From positions 426,510 through 490,509 of the forward strand of contig CAUJNA010002890.1 in NCBI GenBank assembly GCA_963377175.1: a DNA stretch of 64,000 nucleotides. The letters run 5' to 3'. The position numbers were made by a program, and so were the translations under genes. Below the pieces are notes generated by a model that was not told the origin of the DNA, searched no databases, and saw only the letters and a program-made list of their open reading frames with translations. This stretch comes from Effrenium voratum. Its lineage: Eukaryota; Sar; Dinophyceae; Suessiales; Symbiodiniaceae. Below, one piece after another: positions 24,094 to 35,611 of the stretch; within the stretch, counting starts at the first letter, position 1, and each line of letters opens with the position of its first letter.

Positions 24094-24342
24094 CCATCTG
24101 TCTTTCCCCCCACCAGCAACATTAACAGCGTGTTCTACCTCTCCACATGCAAACGTGAGCACATTTTTACGCAAACCTGGCTTTCCCACAAGCCTGGGTT
24201 TCTTCCACATTCCCTACCGATGTCACACCCGCCGGCGCGATTGCGCTTCCCAGGTGCCCGATCGCGCTGACGCGGCCTGCAACTCGACCGGTCCGAGGCG
24301 CCGAGAAGACTGCTCCCCAAGCAACTTGCTTTGTGGGGCGAT

Positions 24343-24442
24343 ACCTACAGTCTCCTTCTGACACTTAAAGAATGGTTAGTCATTACCCAAAATCATGGTT
24401 GGTCATTGACCCATTTTTAGAGGGTCATGGAGACTCCAGGTA
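24343..24442. mobile_element. IR-2 element abutting IR-1
   Basis: Reverse-type core (GGTCATTGACCCATTTTTAG); its CCAGGTA end fuses to the IR-1 copy at 24440. Confidence 0.75.
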
Positions 24443-24549
24443 GTGCCCTTTTACCGTTTCTTTTTTGGTTGGGAGGGTTTCCCTACTAAAATAGATGTCA
24501 AAAAAAAGTTGGTACCAAATTATTCTAACCTCTACGCTGGAGGACCTAG
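24440..24549 (+). mobile_element. IR-1 element, left end replaced by IR-2
   Basis: Core and right end present. The preceding IR-2 copy ends exactly where the IR-1 left end should be. The pair is flanked by an imperfect direct repeat (24307-24344 and 24550-24581). Confidence 0.7.
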
Positions 24550-25980
24550 AGACTGCTCCAAGCTCGCTTTTGGGGTGATACGAACGGGATGCCAACTCCA
24601 CATCTTGTGATCGGGGCGAAATCGGTGGGGAATGTGGTTGAATGAACCCAGGCTTTGGTCCCCGACAAAAGGAACCCGCAAGTTGAATGGTTTATAAGGG
24701 TCATTCCATTTGTCATTTCCTGCATCTCTCGCACCAGCAAGATATTGCAAGCAAGGGAACCAGGAAGCCCTTGAATTTACCTCGGTTTCTCGTGGTTTTG
24801 TGTGGCTGTTTTACTTGAGCTGCAAAAGGCAATCTGCGCTGGCGTACATGCCGTTTTAGACAGCGACGCCGGAAGGCTTCGTGCCTTGTGAAACGCCATG
24901 CATAGCGGGCGAAACCGTTGTCCTTGACAACGCTCGCCATCCCGGCGCGAACTACCACAGCGGCTTCACTTGCCCGGGCGCGAGTGGCGCTCCGTTGGCA
25001 CACGCTCTATGGACCAATATGGGATGAACAAGGGGGCTGCGCAGACCGCTGCTTTGACGGGGCGAACACGCCGACTGGCGTCTTTGTCAACTGCAAGCAG
25101 GTGTTCAACTTGCTGCTTCCGGACAGCGCCCACTGTTTCAACAAGAGGACCGCCGGATCTCGATTGGTAGTTGCACGCAGGTTGAGTTGTGCAAGGGTTC
25201 CCTTTCTCTTTCCCTTTGCCCGAGCGCAAGTTTCCCTCCGATCGGGTTTCGTGGAGCAACCTAGAGATCATGTTTGCTCGGATAGCACCCAGTCGTTCGA
25301 ATCTCTGGCTACATGACATGGGTATCGGTGTGTGATGGTCCCGATCCAGTTTGCAGGCGCGATTTTATCGGCTTGTACTGGGCCCCTGCTGGTTCCTGCT
25401 GGTATGATCGAGCATTCGACTGCTTTCTTGCCAGGCCCCACGATGTTGGGAAGTTTTGCAAAGGTCTTGTCGAAGGATTTGTGGAGCTTTTGTTTGCGGA
25501 ATGGCTTTTGTTCGCACTTATGCATCAAATTCCTTCCTGGGATGGTTCGCACCAGTTGGGATGGATGAAGCCCTGTAAAGAAATGTTGACGAACCACCTA
25601 TCAGATGATGAAGGATTTTGTCACCTTGTTCATACCCACAGTATTTTGAAGAGATGGTCAATTTCCCTTTGATTTTTTAGAAACACCGTGGCAGACAGTA
25701 AGGATCTCACCCGCCAACAGCAGTCCTCATATGGGTTTGTGTCAAGATTGGTGGTGCTCCCCTCATAAAATGGTGGCTTGCTAAACCAAGGTGAAGAAAT
25801 TGTACCTCACCTCAAAAGGACAGACACGCATATTTGCCGTTGCTAGGATCAGCCCTAGTCTGCGTGGTTGGAAGGGAGCCAAGGGGATTGTCCAAATTGT
25901 GCCTCTGAAGATGGAGCGGAACCAGTCTTGAAAGACATGGAAGTAATGGAATGGCCATTTGTGATACCAAAGAAACACAC

Positions 25981-26104
25981 CTAGGTCCCCCAGTAGTGCC
26001 CTTTTGCCACCTTTTTTTGGAAGGGTTCCGCTGGGTTCCCCTACTAAAATAGACTACAGAAAAAAAGGGTACCCTTATTCTAACCTCTCTACTGGAGGAC
26101 CTAG
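25981..26104 (+). mobile_element. IR-1 element
   Basis: Complete, 4-bp target duplication ACAC. Confidence 0.85.
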
Positions 26105-26431
26105 ACACCTTCAACTGGGTCTCCTCCAAAGCGATTTTATTTTGAGGGTGTGACTAGATATGGACCATAGTCGAGTTGTTTTTTCAATGGGGTACCCAGA
26201 TGTGGGCCAAGTTGAACAGATAAAGTAGTCGGAGTGGGACTTTCTTGGTATCTAGATTTCGTCCGAGTTGAAAGCCCTCAGGGTTGGAGCCATGGCTTTC
26301 ACCTACTTAAATCTGTGGGTTGCAAGCTTCCAGTTGCTCAAGTATGTTTCCCCTATTAGTTTTCAAGGGCATCGAAGACTTAATAATTTTGCGCAGCACA
26401 ATTCAAACAAACGGATGCAAATGAGAAGTTG

Positions 26432-26543
26432 CTAGGTCCCCCAGTGCCCTTTTACCCTTCTCCGGCGGAGGGTTCCCCTACTCACATAGACGTCTAAAAA
26501 ACAAGTGGTACCCTTATTCTAACCTCTCTACTTAAAAACCCAG
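26432..26543 (+). mobile_element. IR-1 element, diverged right end
   Basis: CTAGGTCCCCCAG start; right end reads AAAAACCCAG. AAGTTG occurs on both sides. Confidence 0.7.
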
Positions 26544-26737
26544 AAGTTGTGACCCACTTTGTTACTTAAAGATGCAGGTTGCTTACCTTTTCGCAGGCGG
26601 GACATGGAACTAAGCCCTTGAGGGATGCTGGAAGCTTCGGAGTCTGGCAGTGGAAGGGTTCATACCAGGCCGAAGTTCCTTGGTGAATCGTCCGGTTCAA
26701 CTTAGGCTTTTTTGTTTTTTTCATACTTGTTTTTTAA

Positions 26738-26812
26738 ACCTGGAGTCTCCATGACCCTTAAAATAATGGGGGTCATTGACCCATTTTTAGAGGGTCATGG
26801 AGACTCCAGGTA
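26738..26812. mobile_element. IR-2 element, short
   Basis: ACCTGGAGTCTCCATGACCC and its complement about 25 bp apart. Confidence 0.75.
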
Positions 26813-27084
26813 GTTGGTTTAGTGGAGTGTTGTTTGGTTTTTTGGGGTGTCCATTTCACCTACGAGATGTTAAACTGTTTGCCCAGGTTTGGAACCCCCC
26901 GAGAGAGATTCATTTTGACGGATTCAGAGCCGCCATTGGAATCATGACTCACTTGGGCCACTTGCAATCAACACCCGGGCCCGTCGCCGGACATATTTGC
27001 GGCCGTCTTTAAACTTCCTTACATGGGTTTGGTTAGACCATTTTAATATCCATCAGTCTTGATTTGATTGTGGCTCACTTAGGG

Positions 27085-27225
27085 CTACTTGGATGTCCAA
27101 CCAACTTAGTAAGTAGCTTGCAACCGTGGCTATAATATTTGGGGGAACTGGGGTTTTCGTCCCCTTAAAGTCCCCTTAAACGCATGGTAAACTACTTGCC
27201 TGCCGTTAGTTGAACATCCACGTAG
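27085..27225. mobile_element. IR-4 palindrome, variant
   Basis: CTACTTGGATGTCCAACCAAC ... GTTAGTTGAACATCCACGTAG. Confidence 0.65.
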
Positions 27226-27699
27226 TGACTTGCGTGCTATCCACGACCTGCTTGGGGACCATTGGCAAAGACCAAGGGACATCGCCTGTCCATGGCTCTT
27301 TTCTGGAAAGAGGCCTGTCGAACGGCACGGGGGCCGGGGCCTTTTCCTGGAGATATGTCCTTAAGGTCGCAAGGCCTATTGCCGGATACCCCCCGCCCCC
27401 CCATAGGTGCTTGGAATTTGGAGGTAGGGGTTGCTCCAAACTTGGGTCCTAGGGAAGACCAAGGGGCGAAAGCGAAAGGCGCGCCTTTGGAGGCCACCTT
27501 TGGGCTGTTTGGAAGGGAAAGCCAAAGCCACGGTATTTCTATTAGCCTCAAAACAACAGACAGGCACTCATAGTCATACCTCCTGAGTTCCTGGGCTCTA
27601 AAATAAATAAATAAATGGGAAGGCCATTTTAGTATGCGAAGAAATCGGACTTGTCTTGGCTTATTCACCCGATGGGAAGTGCGAATTTTAAGCCACCAG

Positions 27700-27737
27700 G
27701 TTGCATGCCGTTCAGGCGTGAGCTGTCGCCACTTCCA
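27700..27737 (+). CDS. SUMO E3 ligase exon: SP-RING zinc ligands C-x-H
   Basis: Thirty-eight nt encoding VACRSGVSCRHF and two bases of a Gln codon. It holds the first two SP-RING zinc ligands, Cys (27724-27726) and His (27730-27732) in C-R-H-F-Q. Acceptor CCACCAG|G. The donor is CA|GCGGAT, the only exon end here that is not AG. Introns of 6.07 kb and 2.96 kb flank it. Without the next exon it would not be recognised; with it the motif CRHFQC-V-D-L is diagnostic. Confidence 0.82.
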
Positions 27738-28914
27738 GCGGATGTCTCAGATGGATGTGATTCTTGGGTGCGCGCTGCCAACGTCAGGGAAGTACTTAAA
27801 GGGGCGATCGGGTACTTATATAGTAAGTGGGTAAGAACCATGGCTATAACCCACAAAAGCCATGGTTGTAAGTAGTGGGTTAAAACCAGGCTTACTAACC
27901 ACTTACTAAGTATCCTGCTACGTTATAACCATGATTACAAGGGGGCCAACCCAAGTTTCCCTGGTTATAAACCCAGTTACAACCTACTTACCTGGCGTTG
28001 GCAACGAACATCCAAGTTGGGAGGTGGTTAAAATCTAACATTCTCTGGTACCCTGTCCACGTTTCGCGTCCAAGAAAGCAGTTTTCCGTCGGTGTCCCTT
28101 CAAAACCGGAACCCAACAAGGGTAGCCTCAAATGGCAAGCTGACATGGGGGTGTTCACCCTCCTGTCCGGGTTGCCGCGGAACCCACCAGGGAAATGGCC
28201 CCTTTCAAAGAAAAACCGTCCAAGCCAGGACCCCAAAATGGCGAACCGTTCCATGTGGACGGGAGGGGAACTCCAAAAAATGGGTTACTCGGTTACTCCC
28301 TCCACATTCACCTGCAGCTAGAAGACCTGGATGCTGAAATTTGCAGGCGTGTTTTTTTGCATGCACTGGTGAGGGCGCACGTGCACGAAACACATGATGC
28401 AAGCTTATGAGAATGCAAGGAAGCACTTCTCAAAAGCCATGTCCAGAATTTTCTTTGTGCCTTTGCCGCACTTTGTCCTTGGTTCTGTAATGGCTGTGGA
28501 GGGTTTCGATCATACCTGCCCCCATCATGAACCATGTCCTGAGCACATGATTTCGCTTTGTTACCCCAGCCTCTTTTGAAGGCAGTCTGCCATGGGCTGC
28601 GCACCCTTACGGTGGGGAACCTGTACCCGCTTAGCGCAGATAGCACCTCTGCTGGAATAGGTCTGCCCCTTCTCGAAGATCTCTACATCCTCAACACAGA
28701 GTCTCAGCCTGAAATTGACAAGCCACAAAAGCCCTGCCAGCCTTGTCATAGTAAAATAGACCACGCCAACCATCCCCAATTCATTCTTGTAGGTTCCTGC
28801 GATTCAACTACCAGCCACCGCAACAGAACACAGAGGCCATGTCAATGTTCAATTCAATGGCTTTGCTTGTCGTGCAGAGGACAAAGAAGCGGTCCAATTC
28901 AGGACCATAGATGT

Positions 28915-29014
28915 CCTTTTTGGTTGTTTTGGTAGAAAAATAGATGGCCCTGGTTTACCTGGTGGTTTAATCATCTACCAGAGCCATCTATTTCCCCTAA
29001 AAGGACACCTATGT
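28915..29014. mobile_element. IR-9 hairpin element
   Basis: CCATAGATGTCCTTTTTGG ... AAAAGGACACCTATG with AAATAGATGGCCCTGG inner arms. Confidence 0.75.
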
Positions 29015-29495
29015 TCAGAACTCTGAATCTAGTGTGTGGTCCTTCGAGCTTTCCTGAAGGCGCCCTCTCCCTGAAGGTTCTTACACACGAGCTTTGGCCT
29101 TTGCATCACGGGGATCAAGCCTAAAAGCCTTGTTTGGCAAACCTCCGCCAAAAATGTACATGGAACTCGGGAGCAGACTTTGTCAGCATCACTGCCGCTG
29201 CGGAGCATTGTTTGCTCGTGGTTCTTGATGCGTGGCTTCCACTCGAGTGGCGTTTGATCGCGGAGAGGAAGGGCTAGTCCTTACTCAGGAGGATTGCTTG
29301 GAGTCAAACGCAGTCATGAACTTGACAAGCTTCGCAAAAAACAAGTCCTGTTTCGGTATCGGAGCAAGCCTTGACCACCTGGACCGGGACTGGACGATTC
29401 ACAAGGAATGCCTGAGAGCACTATGTGAGGGGTGCCGCCCAGCGAACGGACGTCTCTCATTGGGGACCCCATGTTGGGGCTCCATATTGGTTTGT

Positions 29496-29591
29496 ACCTG
29501 GAGTCTCCATGACCCTTAAGAAATGGGGTGAGTACCCAAAATACTGGGGTCATTGACCCATTTTTAGAGGGTCAGAAGGAGACTCCAGGTA
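29496..29591. mobile_element. IR-2 element
   Basis: TA target on both sides. Its left flank (29436-29493) is the inverse of DNA at 21287-21380. Confidence 0.75.
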
Positions 29592-29660
29592 GATATCACG
29601 GTTCTCTTTCTCTTTTCCAATTTCTCTTCTCTCCATCTTTCCGGAGCGAAGTGATGGACA

Positions 29661-29692
29661 AGGAGAGAGAGAGAGAGAGAGAGAGAAAGAGA
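29661..29692. repeat. GA repeat
   Basis: About 13 GA units. Confidence 0.9.
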
Positions 29693-30177
29693 TGAGTCAG
29701 GGAATGGTGCCCTTTGTCCACCGTGAACTCTCGGTCATCTTTTTTTCTCCCAGCCTTTCCCTTTCTTATGGTTGGGTCACTTCTCTTTCTTCTTTTCACT
29801 TCTGACAAGGGCACGGGCCAAGTATTGGACATGAAGTCATGTTTTTTCAGGGCGTCTGATTTCAGATGAATTCTTTCAATCTGGCACCCGGGAATGCAAA
29901 GACACAAAGCACAATGGCAGAGGTGGGGGTTGTGTGAGTGTTCTTGTATGATTCATCCACAAAAAGTGGCACAATGGAACTCAAGACAACAACAAACAAG
30001 ACAAGCATGGGCTTGAGTGGTTTTTACTTGTCGTAATCAAGTAGAATCATACGTTTCTTGGTTGGGCACAAAATTGTTCAACATGTCTCAAGGCTTGTTT
30101 ACTTGCCCAACTGAATTTAACCCCCACCTATTTACTCGTTGAATCCCCACAGAGATAGCGGAGATAGCGGAGAGTCG

Positions 30178-30622
<445 letters not shown>

Positions 30623-30692
30623 TGTTTTCATGTTGTCCTCTAAAACCTACCAAAACAAGGTGCCAACTCTAAGAAAGACGAGCTGAGTCGAG

Positions 30693-30785
30693 GTGCGTGG
30701 ACTTGGAAGCGTACCTCATCTCCAACTTTCGGATGAGAGCCTTCAACAGCCGCTGGCGGTGCCCACTTTGCAGCCTGGAAGTGAG
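30693..30785 (+). CDS. SUMO E3 ligase exon: SP-RING core, CPLC
   Basis: Thirty codons framed by split Gln and Arg codons: CVDLEAYLISN ... RWRCPLCSLEV. The C-[FV]-D-L-x-x-[YF]-L-x-x-N, W-x-C-P-x-C pattern is the SP-RING (MIZ) zinc finger, which binds Ubc9; the remaining two zinc ligands are the Cys codons at 30760-30762 and 30769-30771. Acceptor GTCGAG|G, donor GTGAG|GCGCTT. About 84% of third positions are G or C. The exon starts 73 nt after a 439-bp TG/CG microsatellite whose left flank repeats its acceptor region. Confidence 0.9.
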
Positions 30786-31652
30786 GCGCTTCGCAGCGCC
30801 GGGGGGGGGGTTGGAGGCTTGGAGGTGAAGAAAAGGAGCCAACGGTCGGGCAAGCAGGTTAGAACCCTGGCAAATTGGGTAACTATGGGTAATTGGGGTT
30901 GGTTGGGCCCTTTGTAAGTTACAGCCATGTTAGCTGACGTCGGTTGAAAGTGGGGTTTGGGTGGAGCTTGGGCAGTTTTCCCTGCAAAAGAGGAGTGGGC
31001 TATGTTGATTTCCAGTCACCCCGTCTGGACTGAGAATCTGCACAAATAACGAGCTCACCTGGGGTAGCACCAGATCACCCACGATGACGGGCCCTTTCTT
31101 GTTTGTTTTTTTGTTTGATGTGCTTGTCCGGTCTGAATTATTTGGGCATCCCCTAGTTGGTGGTTTGGATTGGTGGTTTGGGATTGGAACCCTATGGTTC
31201 TTATAGCAGGTAAAGGGGAAACAACCCCTAACCATGAAACCGCCAATTTAAACCAGCAATCAGAGAGAAGCTGAATTATGACAATTTGCGCAGAACACAG
31301 TCTCCAAATGTCCTTCCTCATGGGTTTGCCTCAGATTCGGGGAGCTCGCAAAATGGATAGTTCACTTTTCCTGTTCCACCAAGCCCAGAAAAGGCACGCT
31401 GAAAGCAACATGCACCTGCATAGAGTCTGGCGCAGCTTTCATGTGTTTGAAACACGCGACCCGGGTTGAAATTTCCACCCGGCCCCCTGTTGACTTCCCC
31501 AGAAGTAGCTCCCCTTTTCGATCTGTTGCTTTCTTGGAGCCCCATTGCGGTTTCCACTCAACCTCAAAGCATATTTTGCGCTTTCTTGGTCCCAATTCCA
31601 GCCGAGTTCAACGAGACCATGGAGCGCCCGAGCTCCCTCCCCTTCCGCGCAG
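30786..31652 (+). other. Intron (0.87 kb)
   Basis: Shortest intron placed. GC donor at 30786, AG acceptor at 31652. No repeat family recognised beyond weak palindromic TTATAACC-like bits. Confidence 0.7.
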
Positions 31653-31722
31653 GCCCCGAGATCTGCGGATTGACACCTTCGTGCAGATGCTGCTCGCGGA
31701 GACCGAACCCGAAGTGGAGGAG
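31653..31722 (+). CDS. SUMO E3 ligase exon: SP-RING C-terminal helix
   Basis: Completes Arg, then 23 codons from PRDLRIDTFVQ to EPEVEE. L-x-I-D-x-F ... V-x-E is the conserved helix following C-P-x-C in SP-RING proteins. Acceptor CTTCCGCGCAG|G with a good pyrimidine tract, donor GAG|GTCGGA (the only GT donor of the set), phase 2 in and phase 0 out. Confidence 0.9.
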
Positions 31723-32497
31723 GTCGGAGCGGTTCCAAGGGCCGTGGCTCAAAAACCCCTAAGTACCTAAATGGGTTGCCCTGAGAAGTGGAAACATGGA
31801 CCAAGACCTGTGGTTGGCCCTGTGAACCCCAAGTGAACCCGAAGGGAGAGTTGTTCCCAAGCACCCTTTAAAAGGCACCCAGACCAGTGGTGCCCTTTCT
31901 TCCCATCCGACCCTTTTTTTAACAGTAAACCAAAGGGACAAAAACACCCACCAGTTTGGGGGGCAGACCCGTATCTTTTTGGATGGGCTTCAACCTTTAA
32001 ATCTAACTACAACTAGTTGCAATCAAATCCCCCTAAAAACCGTGGAAACCAGTCAAACTCCTGTCTAGAACCTGTCAAATCCCCTCTCCAAACAAGAGTG
32101 CCCTCCTTTTTCGCCTGGCAACTGGGGTCTCGGGGGTTATGACCCACTTAGGTGCTCAAATAGGCAGAGTAAATGAGTAGCAAGCCTGGCTATGCACTGA
32201 GGGATTGAGGGGCTGAGTCTTCCAAGACACAACATGAAACACATGGAGCCCCGAGCACAATCTTCCAGAGACACCTTCCAGAGGAGGGGAGATGGTCTGA
32301 AGGGCAATGTAAGTTGCTAAAAAGTCAAGTACAAGGACTGTTCTTTCACTTCTATTGGCTGAAATTAATGTGTGTTGTTTTCAATTTTTTGTTTTCAAGG
32401 AAACCTATCACCACTAGAAATGCAATGTTTCGTCCATGGGACTTCAGCAAATGGACCTTTCAGGATCATAAAGCATGATGTTTGCTAGCACCCCACA

Positions 32498-32590
32498 ACC
32501 TAGAGTCTCCTTCTGACCCCTTAAAAATGGGATCATTACCTAAAATTATGGGGTCATGACCCATTTTTTTTGGGGTCATGGAGACTCCAT
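32498..32590. mobile_element. IR-2 element, diverged
   Basis: ACCTAGAGTCTCCTTCTGAC...GGTCATGGAGACTCCAT. Confidence 0.7.
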
Positions 32591-33403
32591 GAAGCCCATT
32601 CTCATGATTTAGGCTCTTAGAGTGTTGTACTGACGAATTCCTCGGGAGAGTGCGGAGCTGGCCGTGTGAGTTCGCCGGTTTTGGTCTTTTGGTCCGTGCC
32701 CGTGAAAGGAGGTCCACAGGGTGACAATCAAATCAAGCACCACATGCAGTTTCCATAAAAGTTGAAGCCACAAGGGATTCGTAATCATTTGACTTTTCCC
32801 GCCCTGCCCAGCGCCCAGTTTAGCTGAGCCTTTTTCGTATCTCTTTTTGTGTGGTCTCAACATGTCCTGTTGGTTCCCCATGTTGAACGAGTTGTATTTT
32901 CGCATGATGTTTGAAGGGGACACACGTGCCATGGTCAAAAGATCTTATTTACTCGGCAGTGGTACATTTCTCGGCCAAGCTAGGAAGCTGCTAGTAGCCT
33001 AGGTCATTTGCTCACACGGTTCCTTTAGTGGAGTTGTCTTGTTAGTGAGCATGGACTTTATACTTGTTTGGAAGAGCACTTCAGTGGGCAAGCAAAAGTT
33101 CAGACTGTTTCTGGCCTTTTTTACTCGATCGGAAGTGAGTATAACTCAAGCACTGAACTTGACCGGGCGAACATCCAAAAATGGGCTTGAGACTAAAGCC
33201 GTCCGCCAGGACTGTGACCCATGGCTCGTCTTTCTTTAGGGACTGGGTGGTTTTCCTGCTGGCGTCCCTAAAAGCAAAACAAGAAACAAGGGGTACCAGC
33301 GCCAAAGTGCAGAGGCACCCATAGGTTTGACTTGGCCTGAAGGGTGCCCTTCGCCTTAGCAGCTGAATTCTGACCGTGAACTGGAGTCTTCTCCTTTCAA
33401 CTA

Positions 33404-33528
33404 CTAGGTCCCCCAGCGAAAAGCTGCCCTTTCTCACCCCTTTGTTGGTTGGGAGGGTTCCCCTACTAAAACAGACTACAGAAAAAAGGGTACCCTTATT
33501 ATTATAACCTCTCTACTGGAGAACCTAG
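33404..33528 (+). mobile_element. IR-1 element
   Basis: Complete, 4-bp target duplication ACTA. Confidence 0.85.
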
Positions 33529-33574
33529 ACTATGTCACCTTTTGTTGGTTGACAAAATATTGAACAGCTGACCA

Positions 33575-33711
33575 TACTCTGGGTGGACGAAGTCGTGCGT
33601 CACCTTGAAACCCGGGAAATGATAATCTGAACAACCAACCAACGTTATGGTTGCAACTCCATGAAATTCATTTCGTGGCTCGAGACACGGATTTCGGAAC
33701 CATCCACAGTA
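33575..33711. mobile_element. IR-3 element, diverged
   Basis: TACTCTGGGTGGACGAAG ... GGAACCATCCACAGTA. Confidence 0.65.
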
Positions 33712-33790
33712 TCTTGGATGTGTGGCTTTCTGGATGACTCACTTCTGAGTTCATGGACTTTTGTCACTTTTTGATTTTAGTAAAATCCAC

Positions 33791-34024
33791 AAGTGAGCCA
33801 CAATCGAAACCCGGCAGATGAAGGTTAGTAAGGGACAATCCCAGCCATAAACAGTTTCGGATCTCCGCCTTTGTATTTCCTGAAGCATAGTTTGGGGTCA
33901 ACCATTTTAATACCCTAGGTCCCCCAGTAGTGCCCTTTTACCCCTTTTTTTGGGGAGGGTTCCCCTACTAAAACAGCCAACCTCCCTACTGGAGGACCTA
34001 GTACCGGGTTTTGAGCAAGTGAGT
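33791..34024 (+). mobile_element. IR-8 element interrupted by IR-1
   Basis: Same ends and core as at 3084; contains the IR-1 copy 33915-34001. Confidence 0.75.
33915..34001 (+). mobile_element. IR-1 element, internally deleted, nested in IR-8
   Basis: 87 bp, both CTAG ends kept. It splits an IR-8 copy and is flanked by TACC on both sides; an uninterrupted IR-8 copy near 3213 has TACC once, which shows the element and its target duplication directly. Confidence 0.85.
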
Positions 34025-34281
34025 CAAGTGCCCAACTCATGACTGCGCTGGCCTTCAAGACGGAGCTTTTGGAGCGCGGGATGTGCTTGAGAGGGGTCGC
34101 GGAGCCTCCCTGGGAGTCTGTTTGGGGGCCAAAAAGCCTGGCTCCTTTTTGGGCCAATGTGCTAAGGAAGTGAGTTCACCCAAACCAACCCTAGATGAAC
34201 CCTACACCCCACCCCCAAACCCACTCGATCGGACGCGGATGTCACGTTTTTCGGCGCCTCGGCGCGTGCGTACCCCGCGAG

Positions 34282-34320
34282 GTGTTGCTGTTCCCAGATG
34301 GCAGCTGGCAGAAGGGGGAG
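34282..34320 (+). CDS. SUMO E3 ligase exon: DGSW motif
   Basis: Thirteen codons, VLLFPDGSWQKGE, 11 with G or C in third position. Acceptor CCCGCGAG|G, donor GAG|GCGGTT, phase 0. After the previous exon it gives V-E-E-V-(3)-P-D-G-S-W, the invariant end of the SP-RING module, with exactly the spacing of plant SIZ1. The next exon was not identified with confidence. Confidence 0.86.
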
Positions 34321-35386
34321 GCGGTTGAGCGCCTGAGTCCCGGAATCTCGAAGGGCCAACCCCCGTTGGGAACCGCGGGAACCTCCCCCTTCAAAAGGCT
34401 GATTCTATAGGTTACATGAACCCATGTGGATCCTCAGGGAGGCTATGGGGAGGGGGGAGCCCCCAATTTTAAGGCTGATCCTCGGCTTATCCAGAAATAC
34501 CCTCACTCATCTTACTTTCCATTTAATGTTGACCCCAGATTCATGCACCGGTTCTACTAGAACGGAGGGTGTGTGTGTGTGTTTTCCCGTCCAAAAGTTG
34601 TCCGAATCCAACTACTAAACGGAACTGGATACCCCAGCTCTCAAAATCATCCAGGGGTCAAAGGCTGATTGCATAGGTCCCTTTATTAACCCCTGGTATG
34701 ACCCCCTGGTTGATGGGTTACTAGAACGTTAGTTTGGCTTAATTATTGGGAGGAGAAGTCCTAAGTGCACGCCAGGCACCAGTTGGGAGGGATCAAGCCC
34801 TACGAATTGGCGAAGTTTCTGACCACCTGGTCGACCACTAAGATCTTTACAGTGGGGGAGGGGAGTTAGAAAGTTCCCAGTGGATTGTTAGCCCCTTTCG
34901 ACACCCAACCCCAGACGGCCGTGTGAAATGCAGTTGTATCGTGGGTGATGGTAGATGCACAGGTTGTGGGGAAACAAATGGGATGACTAAACCGAATGGG
35001 GGAATGCCATACGCAAACACGACCAAAAACAACTAGAGCCAAAAGTGTGGGTTGTGTGAAATAGAACCCTCAAACATGTGTGGTGTCCTTTTAGATTCCC
35101 TTCAAATCAACCCCAAAAGGGGTCCGGGGTACTATCAAGGCCTAATACTTTGAGCGGACTTGCGGGGTTCTTTAACACCATGTTTTAGTCATGATTGTAG
35201 TGTTAAACAAGCAAATGTTTAGCCTCGTATTTCCCCGAATAATTTTCCGATCCCTGAAATGGGTGTGTTGAATTCCCGTTAAACCAGCTCCTTGTCTTCG
35301 GGGTATCTTTACACGAGCCGCTTCCACATGCCGCTCAGCCGCTCGGCCGAAGCCGTCGCACGCCACCGGCCGGCTCCCCGTCTGAG

Positions 35387-35442
35387 GCGAGCCGTCGCGT
35401 TCCTCCTCCCCAGCCCGAGCCCGGGCAAATCCGCTGGTTGAG
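35387..35442 (+). CDS. Candidate exon (possible SUMO ligase C-terminal region)
   Basis: Bounded by CTGAG|G and TTGAG|GCGAAT, the same AG|G...AG|GC pattern as the placed exons. In phase 0 it encodes ASRRVPPPQPEPGQIRWL. Proline- and arginine-rich, no recognised domain. Two other frames are possible. Confidence 0.3.
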
Positions 35443-35494
35443 GCGAATGCCGGCTGGGCGGACGGATCTTTAGCCGTTTCGAGGAAAGGTTTTA

Positions 35495-35611
35495 CGGGGG
35501 CTGGGGGGGAGGGAGGGGAGGGGGAGGGAGCCCAAATCAGCCCTAAATAAGGCCTTAATAAGGAGATAATAAGTTGTTTTTTGGCTCCCTCCCTCCTTTC
35601 CAGCCCCCATG
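35495..35611. mobile_element. IR-13 element
   Basis: CGGGGGCTGGGGGGAGGG ... CCAGCCCCCATG, same AAATAAGGCC core. Confidence 0.7.

Larger units (their letters stand above)
21646..27699 (+). other. Intron (6.05 kb)
   Basis: The most element-rich intron: IR-10, IR-3 fragment, IR-7 (about 22495-22590), IR-12, IR-2 (four copies), IR-1 (three copies), IR-4 (27085-27225), IR-6 (27584-27683), plus a local duplication (22971-23160 with 23996-24190). An open frame with strong third-position G/C bias at 25033-25160 is unexplained. Confidence 0.5.
31723..34281 (+). other. Intron (2.56 kb)
   Basis: An IR-5 remnant (about 32380-32456), IR-2 (32498-32590), IR-6 near 33050-33140, IR-1 (33404-33528), IR-3 (33575-33711), and IR-8 (33791-34024) with an IR-1 copy inserted in it. 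Confidence 0.65.

Noticed and set aside
24918..25672. Long overlapping frames on both strands (109-132 codons)
   Set aside because: Both strands look open and protein-like at once, and none fits the phases of the gene that spans the region. Only the short biased part is reported as a finding.
29057..29490. Three successive frames that each look coding
   Set aside because: They overlap in different frames with average codon bias and fall inside an intron bounded by two firm SP-RING exons.
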